Shown here piece after piece: positions 10,682 through 23,101 of a DNA stretch of 64,000 nucleotides. Position 1 is the stretch's first letter, and every line of letters begins with the position of its first letter. The notes under the pieces were generated by a model. It had not been told where the DNA came from. It did not search any database and saw only the letters and a program-made list of their open reading frames with translations. Both the position numbers and the translations under genes were made by a program. This DNA is from Hericium rajendrae (lineage: Eukaryota; Basidiomycota; Agaricomycetes; Russulales; Hericiaceae): contig CM065878.1 of assembly GCA_033439255.1 (NCBI GenBank), forward strand, positions 4,588,001 through 4,652,000. The letters run 5' to 3'.

Positions 10682-12124
10682 CTATTTGAAGCTTTTCCTT
10701 GCAGACGGCCGGCGCTGCCTGTCCTCCTTGATGCTCGCAATCCCCTTCTTGACAGCGGCTACGCGCGCAGCAACGCTCTCCTTCAACGCTTTCCACTCAT
10801 CCAGCACGCCCTGCGCCCCATCCATCAACCCCGCCGTATCCATCCACTCGTCGTCCCCCGGACCCCACCCCACAAACCGCACCAAATACACCGGCCCGTC
10901 CGCATTCCTGATCCTCCCGCACAATATGCGACACCTCCCACGCGGGATCCGGATCGTCCGGGTTCTCCGCAGGCGGGCACCACGCCTTCTTCGCCGCCGT
11001 GCGCTCGTGCCCGCGCACGCCCCGCGCGCGCGTCGCCCACTTGCACGGCAGCTCGCACGTGAGCGGCGCGGGGCTCGGGCGGAACGCGTTGCGTGAGACG
11101 GCGGTGCGCCGCCCGCGGATCGTCGGGTGCGCCGCGCGCGAGTACTTCTCGCACTCGCACAGCGCGTGCTCGAGGTCGACGACGGAGACGCCCGGCGGCA
11201 TGTGCGGCGCGAGGCGCGGGCGGCGCGCGGGCGGGATGCCGGCGCGCGCGAAGAGCTGGTGCTGGTGGTCGTGCAGGAACTGCACGGCGGGGCCTTCGTG
11301 GCCTTTGATGCCATCGCCGAACATCTTTTGGAGGCATGCCTGCGCGCCGGGCCCGCACATTGCGAAGTTCTCGGGGAAGGAGAGCTGCGGGATCATATTG
11401 AGATCCAGAAGCAGCCTGCGGGCGTTTGTGAGCGAAAAGCAAAAGGCAGAAGAAAGAGTACGTACTGAAATGCGAGGAAGTTGCCCATGCTTGGGAAGAG
11501 GTTGATGCGGCCGTATGCGTCGCTCAGCTGCTCCAGCTGCGCAAGTTGGCCTGGCAGATCCGCGTCCATCATCATCTTGAGTAGACGGAGATGGTTCGAG
11601 TACGCAGTCGCGCCGCCCAGCGCAGGCGCGGGCATCTGATATGCAGAGCCGTATAGACTCACGCCTTTGTGGTACTGCTCGCCGAGCACGTCCTCGTACG
11701 CCTCAATATCAAAATCTTTCCACGTCAACGGGCCCAAGCGCTTCTGCAGATGCTCCCATGTCGAAATGCGACAAAAGAAGCGAAACAGGATGACGCGGAA
11801 GCAGGACTCGTGCAGGTCCTGGTCGCCTTCATTCACGACGTGCTGCAAGATGTATTGCGAGACGCGGTCAAAGATGCGGTAGACGTTCGTAAACGGGTTG
11901 TTTTGGAAGATGGGGTCGTCTGACCACGGTTCGGGCAGGCCTGCCACGCGTCGCTGGTGGATGGCATGGCGTTCAGCCATGAAGCGGAACAATGTATCGA
12001 GGACGGGGGAGGGGGTGAACTCGATACCGTGGATCACGAATTTCAACTCTTTGCTCTGCGCGTCCGCCTTCGCCTTGCCCTTTCCCTTCCTGGACCGCGT
12101 CTTTTTGGTGCTCCTGACGCGCAT
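10682..12124 (-). CDS. Putative thymine-hypermodification-family protein (aGPT-PPlase / 5-hmdU DNA kinase helical domain) with C-terminal chromodomain
   Basis: Exon 1 is 11466-12124, a 50-bp GT-AG intron is 11416-11465, and exon 2 runs to TAG at 10682. The N-terminus is very basic (MRVRSTKKTRSRKGKGKAK). Residues about 30-260 look like the family of alpha-glutamyl/putrescinyl thymine pyrophosphorylases and 5-hmdU DNA kinases: ERHAIHQRRVAGLPEPWSDD, FTNVYRIFDRVSQYI, then after the intron LDLNMIPQLSFPENFAMCGPGAQ. Iyer, Aravind and colleagues described this family as acting on hydroxymethyluracil-type bases in phages, with fungal homologues. The last ~90 residues form a chromodomain: AWEVSHIV, then YLVRFVGWGPGDDEW and VLDEWKAL. 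The two parts are separated in frame by one extra base near 10919, so the fusion is intact only if that base is an error. Catalytic competence is unknown. Confidence 0.7.
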
Positions 12125-15090
12125 TATGAGAACAAAGACAAATGATGCTAAAGAGATGTGGATGGTAGAAGGAGTCGCGTAGATGTGGTGTAGTTGAGGA
12201 GAGACGCGATGCGCTGGCCCGCCTTTTCTCTGCGCGCCACGAGACGCGCTTCTTTCTCGTACACCATCATCGAGCCAATATATTATTTTACTTCTGCCTT
12301 CAACCACGATGACGACGTGTCCCAGCTCGAAATCTCTGCGAACTAACGCGTGAAATGTTAGCTAGCACTCCCTGACGATGGCTTATCTTTTTTTTTCCTG
12401 CAGGCGCACCGCAAACGAGTTGGCAAGCTACCGGGCGCAAACCCAGCACTGTATGGGGTAACGGCGAGCTGAGCGGTGGTGACAACGACAACGGCTACCT
12501 TATTGAACATCACGTACCTTTGCAGGTGAGTGTCAAGATCGTCAACCGCGACAATCCTCGACATGATCCTGTCGTCTCAGTATAGCCCCTGACCGAAGCT
12601 GGCCACATCTATTCCCATCAGCATGCGACAGGCGTCCGTCCTGGCGCTGACATACCGTCTCACCGCATGAAACGCACAGAAAACTCTGGCTGCGTCGCTT
12701 CGCGCGTATGAAAGAGGGCTTGCGAGTGCGATGTCAGGGGAGCGCTAACTCGGGTGTCTGCATGGTCCCCGCTATCCTGCCCCGCTATGCGAAGGTCAGT
12801 AAATCTCTGGCGCTCGCCGTCGACGGGTGTCGTGCGGTGGAAGAGTACGTCACCTGGGTCACTTGGAACGTCTGCGAGAGCGTGTCGATAGCACCGCATG
12901 GCCGCGAAACCCGTCCAAGCTCGATTCTGGACACGCTGGTAGAGCGGATCGATCTGCGCCTTGCTAGGCTGGGCCGCCGCTACCTGGAAATACGAGTCCG
13001 CCGAGCCCTCTCGACCAACGATGGCCGGAACGAATGGCGCGAGAACTTGGCCGACGAGAGATTCTTGAGTTGCGTGATGCCCAAGACGATAAAATTAAAG
13101 GAATGGAATATATTTGTGTTGGCCCGAGGCAGAAACTGCAGAGTTAAAGCCGTGTCGGACAGGTCTCTAAACTCGTACCGTTCGATTTGTGATTGCTTTT
13201 GATGTGCATCTTCAGCCGCATGCAGATCAGCAAGAGTTCCCGGGCTTATGCTTGGGAGACAAGAGGAAGACTGAGATGGATACACGGACCACGGTTGATG
13301 GGCTGCAGGTGTGGACTAGTGTCCTTACACGACTCATTGACAAGACAGGAAGGAAGCATCGCACAAGAGCTCCCGTCGAGAAAGCCATTAATCCTCTCGC
13401 ATCGCGGCAGTGCGAGATTCAGGGCTGCTGCCCCGACATATCATGACATCTTGCACAATTGGGCTGCCTCTAACCTCACCTTCAGCAATCCTTACATCCT
13501 GGTCTGGGATATCATAGGGCTGAATATCCCTGTGTCATATACTGCAAGAATGTCCACAGGAATGGCCACTGTACAAATTAATTTGCGGCAATGTCAATGC
13601 TCTACATCATGTCGTCCAAAATGGTAATTGCTTGAACTTAACACTTGCCTTGCACTTGCCGTCAACACAGACTCTAACCACACAAAATTCTGCTTGCAGG
13701 TCAAATCTGCTCAGCTTGGCATCCATGCAGCAACATTGATTATGTCAATTTAAAAAACTTGAATACAAGCATCACCAGCAGCATGCACTGTATAAATTCC
13801 CTGCAACAGTGCAGGAATGATATGACTGCACAGAGGTAATTTAGATTTCTTATTCCCAATTCAAGTTCAAACTAAGAACACGCACATCCAGCTGGCAGCA
13901 GTCCTCACACCTTCTTTGAGATACCCTATAGAGGGACATACACCTGATCCAGTCGCATGCCAACTTCGGCTGCACCGACAAGATCACCACGTCGCCCCGA
14001 CATCCGCCGCGAAGCAACACCATGATGGAGTTCCCTTTCCCTCCTCCTGCAAAAATAACGTACACCCGCCCCATTCGCTGAACTTCCCCGGTCTCTTGCA
14101 CTTCGCGGGCCCTTCTCAAATGCCTGAGTAGCCGGCTCACGGCCCTGCGCTGTCCATGCCACGTAGGAATCAAGAGTGCGGGTGGCGAGACCCTGAGACG
14201 AACGAGTCGTATTCGGACGCGGCAGGCGTCCCCGCTCGTCATCGAGTGATTCAGCACGGACTACTATTGGAATGGCTGCCGCCACGGTCCAGGGGTCGTG
14301 AAGAGCAACGGGGCAAAAGAGCCTTATTCCCGATGTGCAGGGCCGCATAATGATCGAGCCCATAGCGATGATGTGGTAAGTGAGAGCGACCCGCATCTTC
14401 CGCGGCCCCTTCCCTGACATGTGTCCAGTGCACCTATCTGAAGTTCGTGGAGCTGGGGCGAAGACCGATGCATACCATGTCGAACAAAATTGGATGAGCG
14501 GCGACCCTGGTGTGCGTGGCAGATTCGGCGAACCTCCGATCAAGACACGGCTCGACGTAAATGTCGGGCTGAAAATTGGTATACAGGCGCCCCGTCCACG
14601 ATCCGCCGGTTCGACTTCGGCCTAGATCCGATGCTGTTGCGGGGACTTGAACGTGCGGAGAAGTGGGCAGCACGACTCACGAGGGTCTACGCGGAGAGAT
14701 AAGCGTAAGCGTTGCGGTAGATGAAGCCGCACTAAGTCATGGAAGTCGCATCTCCGTTGGGCGCGGCATAAATGAAGTCCCCGCGGGACGAACGATGATG
14801 GATCGACGTGCTTTGCACGATAGAACACTTCTGCAAATGCTTCGCTGCAACATGGTCCGGATATTTATTCCGTGCTAGCGATTACGGACGTCAGGGTCCA
14901 TACATGTCAACAGCGGGTTCTGAGGTCACGTACCTATGCCTTCTGGATGTTACAGTGATCGTGCTATGATATGAGCTCGGCTTCTTCTCGCCTCCAATGA
15001 ACAACTGAATGAGGAAGAGTACTTAGATCGGAGCGGAGACCCGAAGAAGTGATTGCGCCGCCTTCAGCAACTTGCGCGCTTAGACGAAGC
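12125..15090. other. Gene-poor region
   Basis: No gene supported. A 164-codon open frame at 12708-13202 and shorter ones on both strands resemble nothing I recognise. The stretch 13450-13850 is AT-richer and includes a small hairpin around 13800-13815 (CCTGCA/TGCAGG). Confidence 0.4.
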
Positions 15091-15093
15091 ATA

Positions 15094-15474
15094 CTGTACC
15101 ATTTCGATCGTAGGCTCATGTCACAGGTCACAGGGACCGTTGAGCTACGCCTAATCACCACTTTGTCACTAGTCACAAGGCCCGATGAGCCTCGTCGATA
15201 TCTGTGACCAAATTTTGATTATAATTAAATTAAAATAGAATGCAATACAAGACCTTTGTGGAGGGCTAAAATCATCTAGTTGCAAGCTATTCAAGGAAAT
15301 ATGGGATGTCTCCAAGCATATGAGCCTGCAAACCCCCGAAAACGTAAGGGATGAGTGAGCCTATTTCATTTTGGTCACGGGTCACAGCCCGTCATGAGCC
15401 TAAGAGGTCAAATGAGCCTACTAAGTTCTCGGTCACAGCTCAACCCCCATGAGCCTACGATCGAAATGGTACAG
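15094..15474. mobile_element. 381-bp MITE with 27-bp perfect TIRs and TA duplication (Tc1/mariner type)
   Basis: The left end begins CTGTACCATTTCGAT (15094 on) and the right end is its exact reverse complement, ending at 15474; the match covers 27 bases, 29 counting the flanking TA. TA lies directly outside both ends (15092-15093, 15475-15476). There is no open frame for a transposase. The interior repeats the octamer ATGAGCCT or close variants at least five times. TA target and long perfect TIRs fit a non-autonomous Tc1/mariner-like element. Confidence 0.85.
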
Positions 15475-15476
15475 TA

Positions 15477-17249
15477 ATCCATCCCGCTTTCATGCTCTAA
15501 ATATCCCCTGTTATTGCCTTCAGCAATAATGCAGAAAGTTCTTCACTCCGGAACTCCGTGATGCACCCTGAGAATGCAACTGCTCAATGCCAAGCCTGAG
15601 AATGACGAAGCTGCGGGACGCCACGTGCAGTTCTTCTGTCGGTTTGCTGAAGTTCCCGACCTTTAGTGTGACCCCTGGCTAGAACAGACGACGCTTCGTT
15701 TCTTGTGCTCTAGGGGCAGTACTAAACATGTTTGCTGCCTCTAGCGCGTCCTTCGTCGTTGCGAAGTGCGCATGTGGCTTGCAGTGTCAGCCGTCGACTC
15801 GGGACTCGCGCTGTCGGTTTTTTCTCCGCCGACCAGATAGAAACGCTGCACATTACAATCATGAATGGAATGAAACACGCTAAAGCTGCGTTGACGTACC
15901 GATCATCGAACGAACTGCGTTTGCGGCTCGTCCTGTGAATTAAGTAGCGTTTAACGTTAACACGTCTGGTGGTGCATCACTGTGCATCGTCTTGGTGTTG
16001 ATTATTCGCCATTGATTCGCCGCGCCGGATCTGCAGGATTCTCGTTTCGATACTTTGTCACCACGAAGCCTCGAATGAGCCACTCAATGGTGAGTTATAT
16101 GTCGCCGACATGGCCGGAAACAGCAAGCAATGGACGCGCTTGTGGCGCGCACTGTTCAGAGTCCAACTACGGGCGGAGCTCGAATGTTTCCTGGCGTCTC
16201 TGTACCGGCGCTTACAGTAGCATGGACACCTACATACACCGCGCCTTCCTCTGTACCAACCTCGATATATAGTGTAGGCGGAAATCAAAGACCTCTTTGA
16301 AGAGGCGGGGTATGATCAAACGAGCCCTTCATGGCATCTGGTGCGTGGCAGGAGTCATCATGATTATAACGCAATCGCAAGGGCGCTCTTGAATATGTAT
16401 ATTTGGACAAGGATCGCCCACGATGAATTGGACAGAAATGCCATTTGGCACATCATCTTGGCTACATAAGGAGGTTTGATGGGAGATGTGCTGGGTTTGC
16501 GGACAATCGACCAGGCACCGGAGTCGGCTGGTAACGATGAGAAACAGAAGCTGGCCAGCGCTTGCCCATACAGCAAGCCTGCTGCCTCGCAGTACAAGCG
16601 CAACCTTATCTCATTTGTTAATTCTAGGGAACGTCAGAGGGAATCCACCAGGTGACCGATATTTCCTTCGTGCTGGTTCATGGTCCTGGCCATATGCAAT
16701 CGATTCCACCCGGAACCGCCTGGAAGTCGCGGTTCTGCTTTCGACGATGCAGGTATATCACTTCCGTATCCGCGTATGGGCGTGCACATACTTAACCACC
16801 CTCGCTTTCTCTCCAATTTCCGCTACCCCAGTCACATCATACCTGTCCAGGCCGACGAATCTGCGCAGCGCCCAATCCCGGCCATAACACGGCCGCGCCC
16901 AGAAACACACCCTGAACACCGTCTGGTGACATCCAGAACACTCATCTGGTTGTAAACCACCTTTGACCGGTGAGTATAAGCTCTCCACACTTGGCTTCTT
17001 GAGCGTCATCGGTATCTCCTTCCCTACCAAGCATGTTGTGCTGTCAGTACATCCGGCGCCCAGTACTTCGCGGGTATGTAAAATACCCAGCTGTTGGCCT
17101 CTCGACACGGGCCAACATCTGACGAGTCCGATAATAGAGAAGCACGATGCACAGGTGTGCTCTTCTGGCGGTCTTCTTTGTATAGATTGGTGGTTCAAGG
17201 CTGCATGCTAACGCGATCGTCTCGTCTACAGTTACTCCCTCTGCTGATC
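15477..17249. other. Gene-poor region upstream of the Zn2Cys6 factor
   Basis: No gene supported. Short open frames on both strands (for example 16758-17198 minus) do not match a family I know. The last few hundred bases probably hold the transcription factor promoter. Confidence 0.4.
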
Positions 17250-19927
17250 ATGGCCCCATCAGACGCTGGAACGTCTCTACAAGATACGAAGACGGTCAAC
17301 AAACGCCCCCGCAGACCACTCAACTGCGAACCTTGCCGCAATAGCAAGCTCAAATGCGACAGGTAACGTTATAAGCATCTACCGTATCTCTCCGCCATCA
17401 TTGACACATGGTCTCATGTAGAAACCGACCTTGTTCCTCCTGCTTGCTGCGAGGTGTGTCCCGTCCCTTCAGAAGCTCGTCGACTCTATCAGAGGCTCAA
17501 CAAGACGCGTATGGTAGGTCATGTCGCGTTTTGCTATCCGAGTGAAGACCCGGAGGGATCGGCTGCACGAGCATCCATACCGTGAGTTCATCGTTGTACT
17601 CGGCAGGATGCTTCACGAGCCTCAAACCCGCCCTGCAGCATAGGTCGCCTCGTGAGCCCCAAAAACGAGTTCAAGAAGCTTCGACAGTCCATTGCATTAT
17701 TAGAGTCGCACATCGAACAGCTGCACAAGGATGTTGACGAGTCAGGGCAGCCCGGAGAGCAGACACCACCGTTTACAAAAGGACCAAGACGCAGCATGCC
17801 ATCAGATGATGTCCTGATGCCGTCGACACCGGGGCATGACGAATGTTGTTCAGAAGGACCCTTGGACACGATGTCGGTATGTCTAAACGTCTGTCCGGAA
17901 TTCTGAACATGATATGACTCGCCCTGCAGGGACCCGCATCCCCATCCTCCATGCACGACACCTTCGACCCGATGCAGCCGACCGACACGCGCTTACAGTA
18001 CGAACAGGACAAGGACCTCACGAGCCAGCTCCCGCCCCTCAGTACCGTTGAATGCCTTATCGACTTTTACTTCGAGAATTGCAACTGGATCCTGTACTGC
18101 ATGCACAAGCCGTCCTTCGGCGAGGCATGGATGCGATACAAAACCGGGCAGTTCCCCTGCCGACTCGTCATCGCGACCGTCAGCATCATAATGGCTATCG
18201 CGTTGTGGCACCTCCCCGACTTCCATGAGCTGCTCGACCGCCTGCCGAGCGACCGGCACGAACTGACGCGCCAGTGCTACAACATCATGCTCACGGCGCT
18301 CGAGCGGTACCGTATGGAGAGCGACGCGTACGCGCTGGAGCTCGTCGAGCTGCTGCTGCTCCGATACCAGTTTCTCACCATGGCGAAGTGCGGGAGCGAG
18401 GAGGCATGGCGCGTCCGTGGAGACTTGATGTCGATTGCGACGGCCATGGGGCTGCATCGGGACCCGGCACATAGCGATGTGCCGATGATGATGGCGGAAC
18501 GGAGGCGCTGGGCTTGGTGGAACATTATCTCAATTGAGCGGTGGGTTTCATTGTCGTGATCTGCATTATAACCTGATGACAGATGGTACAGATGGCAAGC
18601 GTTTATGCTTGGAAGACCGCTCGCCATTGCGACGGCTCAGTTTGACACGCAGCTGCCTTCGTATTGTGACCCTTCTGTCGACAAGACAGGACGCCTTTAT
18701 ATTGCCAATCTCGCTCTGTTCCGGCTCGCGCATCTCATGGGCGGCCTTGTCGATGATGCTGTCTCCTTCAGGCCAGTCGAATATTCCTCTATTCTCGCCA
18801 AGGATCGTCTCTTGCGAAGCTGGCTTCATAGCCTCTCTCAAGAACTCAATCTTGATGATGCCTATCTCTCCCGCAGCCTCGCCTCACCCTCAGCATCCTC
18901 GCGGCGCCTAGCGATACAAAGCGTCTTTGTCCAATCAATATACCTCCATCTCCGCCTCTCGATACACCAGCCTTATGTCCACAGTCCCCCCGCCTCCTTC
19001 GAGACAAAGTCAAGCATGAACATTGCCATCGACTGTGCAGAAAAGCTGATCTCCTTGATCACTCTTATCCGCCCCGAAGTCCTCGGCTCTGCATCCTCCT
19101 CTACACTCAGCCACCTCAGCTACATGCCCTACCACATCCTCTCCGCCGCACTGTTCTTCGTCTTCATGGCCTGTGATAGCACAGATCACGAGGGTTCCAA
19201 GCCGTATCGCGCGCATATATACAGAGCGGCGGCAACGCTGAACCAGCTGAACCGTGCCCCGCTCGCTGAGACAGCCCTTGCCATCCTGCGCGTGCTTGAG
19301 CCACTATACGAGGACGCGATATTCCTGCAGGATGCGGGCATGCGCGTGCAGAAGAAGGTCGAGGTGCTCGCAAAGCTCACTTTGCTCCTTGTCCCGCCCG
19401 TCGAGCGGCCGTATGCAAGCACCGACGCGAGCCCGCAACTGGCGCCACCGGCCCCGCGCCCGGCGTCCGCGATGCCCAGCATATGGGAGCGCCTCGTTTC
19501 CCGCGCGCAGGCCCCCGCGCCCTGCATCTCCGGCTCGTTCTCCTCCTCTGCATCCTCCTCCGCCACGACGCCCTCCTCCTCCTCGCCCTCCTTCACAGAA
19601 CACGGCGCAATGGCAATATCTGTCGACCCCTCCGCCGCGCTCTCCAATACCTTTTTCGACCTCGCCTCCCTCTCTGCATTCTCACCCCTTTCTCATCCCG
19701 AGCTCTTCTCCCCAGGCCCGGACCTCGGCATCCCGCCGTGGCGCTTGCACCATCCCGCGCCGCCGCCGACGCGCATGTGTTCGCCGTTCCCCGGCGACGA
19801 CCTCGCGTTCCTCATGCGCTCCGTCGACGAGGAGAGCTGGGAGCCCGCGGGGTTCAAGGATGAGCTCGCGCAGTTCTTTGATGGGCTGCAGGGCGCGGAC
19901 TCTGCGCCTGCGGAGGGTGCATGGTAG
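17250..19927 (+). CDS. Zn2Cys6 fungal-specific transcription factor
   Basis: Exons: 17250-17362, 17422-17453, 17518-17581, 17639-17876, 17930-18540, 18583-19927. They sum to 2403 bases (800 residues), divisible by three. The binuclear zinc cluster is at residues about 27-56: CEPCRNSKLKC-DRNRP-CSSC, with the sixth cysteine (C-x8-C) supplied by the small third exon (FCYPSED). A leucine-rich coiled segment follows (KKLRQSIALLESHIEQLHKD). The middle-homology/Fungal_trans domain spans roughly residues 180-420: LIDFYFENCNWILYCMHKPSF, MSIATAMGLHRD, RRRWAWWNI, FMLGRPLAI. The C-terminus is Ser/Pro-rich and low complexity, as in activation regions. Such factors bind CGG-type sites in the nucleus; the target genes cannot be told from sequence. 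No pathway genes lie next to it. Confidence 0.9.
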
Positions 19928-22083
19928 TGCCGCACGCGTTTGGTTGCATTGGTAGGGCTGTTTCGCGGATGGTTGGTTGCTTAGATTTTCTCATTCCCCC
20001 TTCGTGTTGCATTGTTTCTGCAGCTGTATCAAGAGTAACATCATTTTTAAGTAGGTATATGAGGGCGTCGGGCCTGGGCTCGGCATGTGGTCATATTATC
20101 TTGGATTGGAATATTTAATTCAAAAATGGGATTATGTTGCGTAGCGTACAACGCAGGTTCCTCCGAGAAACAGATGACAGCTCGTACGTCGCTACGGTAC
20201 GGATGAAAGTCACCGTTTTAGGCATCCCCTTCGAATGTGCTGAATGCGGTGTGAACAATGGCTCTGATTATTGTGGGGAGTCGGTCGCGCTTCGCCCCCC
20301 TCCCCCCAATCCACCTCCATCTCCGGAGAAGTAGCTGTGTCTGCGGGCTTCCTGTATGTAAATCTGAATCCGTACGATGAAATCTAATACAATCGACGCA
20401 GATGCAGAAGCGGTGAAGGGATGGAAGCATGAGCGGACGGCGATCGAGAGGTTCACAGCGGCTCCGTGCCGTCTCCGCACTATGTTGTCCGTGCGTGGTG
20501 ACGCATGGAGTCATGTCCTACGGTCAAGATGCCGCGAAGAGTCATTCACACTATAAGGCGATTTACCATGTTGGCGGTTGACGACGTGTACTCTTGATTT
20601 GGTGTATTGTTCTGCGCACCCGCCGGCAAGCTGAGACGCCTGCCGCAAAGATCCGTCGGTCAGAAAAAAGGCAGCAGGACATAGTAGAAAAGCACATAGA
20701 ATTCGGCGGGGGACTCAGAGCTCTAGATGTTAAGATAAATGGCAGAAAATGTTGAGATGATGCGAAGAAAGGTTGGATATACCCCATCAACGGGCCACGC
20801 CACGCCGATCGCGGAGGCCATGTGCATGCAGAAGACATCTTTATCCACAAGTCGTGCACTTGCGCCCGTTTATGCAGCACAACCAATCCACCGGCTGGCA
20901 GTTTCAATTACGCGACGTGCCAACGGCCGAGATTGCCATACCTCGACGAGTCTGTGCGGCTAGATAGCTTCTGCTCGGAGACCATGAGATTTTAGAAGTG
21001 TTTTTGCATGGTCCAACAGGGTCCAATCTCACGCGCCGAGTTACCGAAGCATTCTTGAACCTCAAGCGAGAGAGAAGTACCCCTGCTGTGAATTTAAATG
21101 CTCGGCCTTCTATCACTGTTGATCCAATGCGCCTGTGTCTTGCCGCGCAAAAGGAAGGGCAATCAGATATGTCGGAAAAAATACCAAGCGACGATCATGG
21201 TTGAGGTGTCTTCGTTGCAAATGAAGATTCCGACTGAATGGAGGATGCTGATCGAAGCAGATGTTTGACGGATCAGATCATGCATGCACGTAAGATGTGA
21301 CTCCTTCACGGCAAAGAGGTGGGGAAGAGGCGTCGTGAAATGATCCTGATCTCTCTTAAAGAGGGGGATGAATAAGTAGGTCCCTAGGGTGCTCAAACAT
21401 ATTCGACATGCCATTGCTGGATCCATTTGTGCGCATGGCTACGCGTTCCTGGAAATTAAATAAATCCTATTGAGAAATTGGCATGAGGACAAACAAAGGA
21501 CAGCCACAGAAGTGTAGAGACATTCGGTGTGGAGCTCAGATGTAGGAACCGGAGTCAGAGACCGCTGCGCACAGCATCTAATTCCCGTTTCCTTCGATGC
21601 ACATGTACCGAGTACACATACAGTGATCTGCATTTTAGACGCAAAGATCGGCATCATTGCATATGGCGTACAGCATCCAGTTCCCGCTGGATATGTGACG
21701 CTATCTGCCCAAAGTCGAGTGCAAATCATACCGATGACCTGGCGGTGTAGAACGTCCGCATTCACTGCCATCAGTCCTGGAGAGAGACCTAGGAGTCCGA
21801 TCGATGAGCAAGCACCAGAGAAATGGAACATTTCCTCACTACTTCTCCCCGTGTTCCCATAGCTGATTGTAGATTAGCATCCCCACATTCTGGCCGAAAT
21901 AATTCGAATCGATTAGCTGCAGGTTGTCTGCGATCGACCTGCGATATCCGTGGGAACTGTGTTCGGCAGCGCCCGAACTTGTCCGAGGCGCTGGTGGAAG
22001 CAAAGGCTTTGCAGTCACCGTCGTCCGCGTCTGCCGCCTTGCTCTTGACGCCGTTCTACACGTCGTGGGGTCGCCTCTTTCCA
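19928..22083. other. Intergenic region, no gene recognised
   Basis: Short open frames only. No domain, tRNA or repeat structure was recognised. Confidence 0.4.
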
Positions 22084-23101
22084 ATGTCGAATGCAATACG
22101 GTCATTTCAAAATGCTCAACGCGTTTTCAACACAGCCAAGCCGCGTCCATTGGGCTCTCGGGTTTCAGCAGGTAACGCGACCACTTTCCTAACAGTTCAC
22201 TTGTACTCATTCTTGTTAAAGGATGCTCTGGAAGACGGCGGTGTTTGCATGTTACAGCGTCAACGATAGACTCAAACCTGTCGAGTCACCTAACGCTGCC
22301 ACAGCGCCCCGCTGGCACGTCGTCCATGTCGACATCGTCACAGTCAAGCACGCCAGACGCTAGCCGCAATACCCTCTCCCAGCACCTGAACACTGTCTTT
22401 GCCCCGCTGGAGTTTCCACCAGAGCTTGCGCGCCGTGTGTTGACGCATCTCAGCCACAAAGATGCTAAGAGGGGGGGTCATAACGCGCGACTGGCCTTCA
22501 TGGGTAAGTCTGCAACGTCACCCCATCTGGTCCCACACAGTTTTGCAGGACTTGTTTCTCTTCAGCATTGCTAATGAGACTTCATGATTTGCTTATTCTA
22601 GGCCGCCGAGTCCTAGAATCGTACCTCATGCTCTTCCTCCATTCGTGTCCTCCTTCCAAATCCGTGTCCACAGCCCCCGACTACGCCACTGTCGCCTCCC
22701 GAGCCCTTAATACGTATATTCTCGGTGAACATGTCGCACCCCTCTGGAACCTCGGCTCCGTCGTACGCTGGCATCCGACACGAGAATCCACTGGCACGGG
22801 CCCTAATGACCTGAGAAGCATCGGTCTTTTCAAAGTACATGGGACGGCGGTCGAGGCTCTTATGGGAGGTGTATTCCATCAATTTGTTCGTTTATTCCGT
22901 TATCATCTTTCGTTCTGTCTGAACTGACATGCGCTTTTGCAGGGAGGTTCCACTGCACACCGGCTTTTCCACACGCGCCTGCTGCCGGATATCCTATTGC
23001 CCGGCAAGCCCGAAGGCCTTCTCGATACCTATCATGCCCGCGCCCGTGAGGTGCTCAAGCAGATGGGCGGACCTCAGGGCCCTCTGGCCCCGCCCTCATA
23101 A
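22084..23101 (+). CDS. MRPL3: Mitochondrial ribosomal large-subunit protein, RNase III-like (MRPL3/mL44 family)
   Basis: Exons 22084-22171, 22222-22503, 22602-22885 and 22943-23101 sum to 813 bases (270 residues). The N-terminus is basic and rich in Arg, Ser and Ala (MSNAIRSFQNAQRVFNTAK), suiting a mitochondrial presequence. The RNase III-like fold follows: FPPELARRVLTHLSHKDA, HNARLAFMGRRVLESYLMLF, LGSVVRWHPT, FKVHGTAVEALMGGVFHQFG and the C-terminal LFHTRLLPDILLPG. Family members are structural proteins of the mitoribosomal large subunit that have lost the acidic catalytic residues; here too ALMGGVF replaces the acidic signature. Intron 3 is bounded by GTTCGT and TTTGCAG. Short for a yeast homologue, but typical of basidiomycetes. 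Confidence 0.85.

Noticed and set aside
12300-12564. Minus-strand frame starting MSRIVAVDDLDTHLQ, with a faint thioredoxin-like look
   Set aside because: The CxxC active site is absent and the next exon cannot be found; the resemblance is too weak to call.
12708-13202. 164-codon plus-strand open frame
   Set aside because: No recognisable domain, no homologous neighbour, and overlapping open frames on the other strand.
16640-16955. Short FVLVHGPGH-like string suggesting an alpha/beta hydrolase
   Set aside because: Nothing after it fits the fold in any frame.
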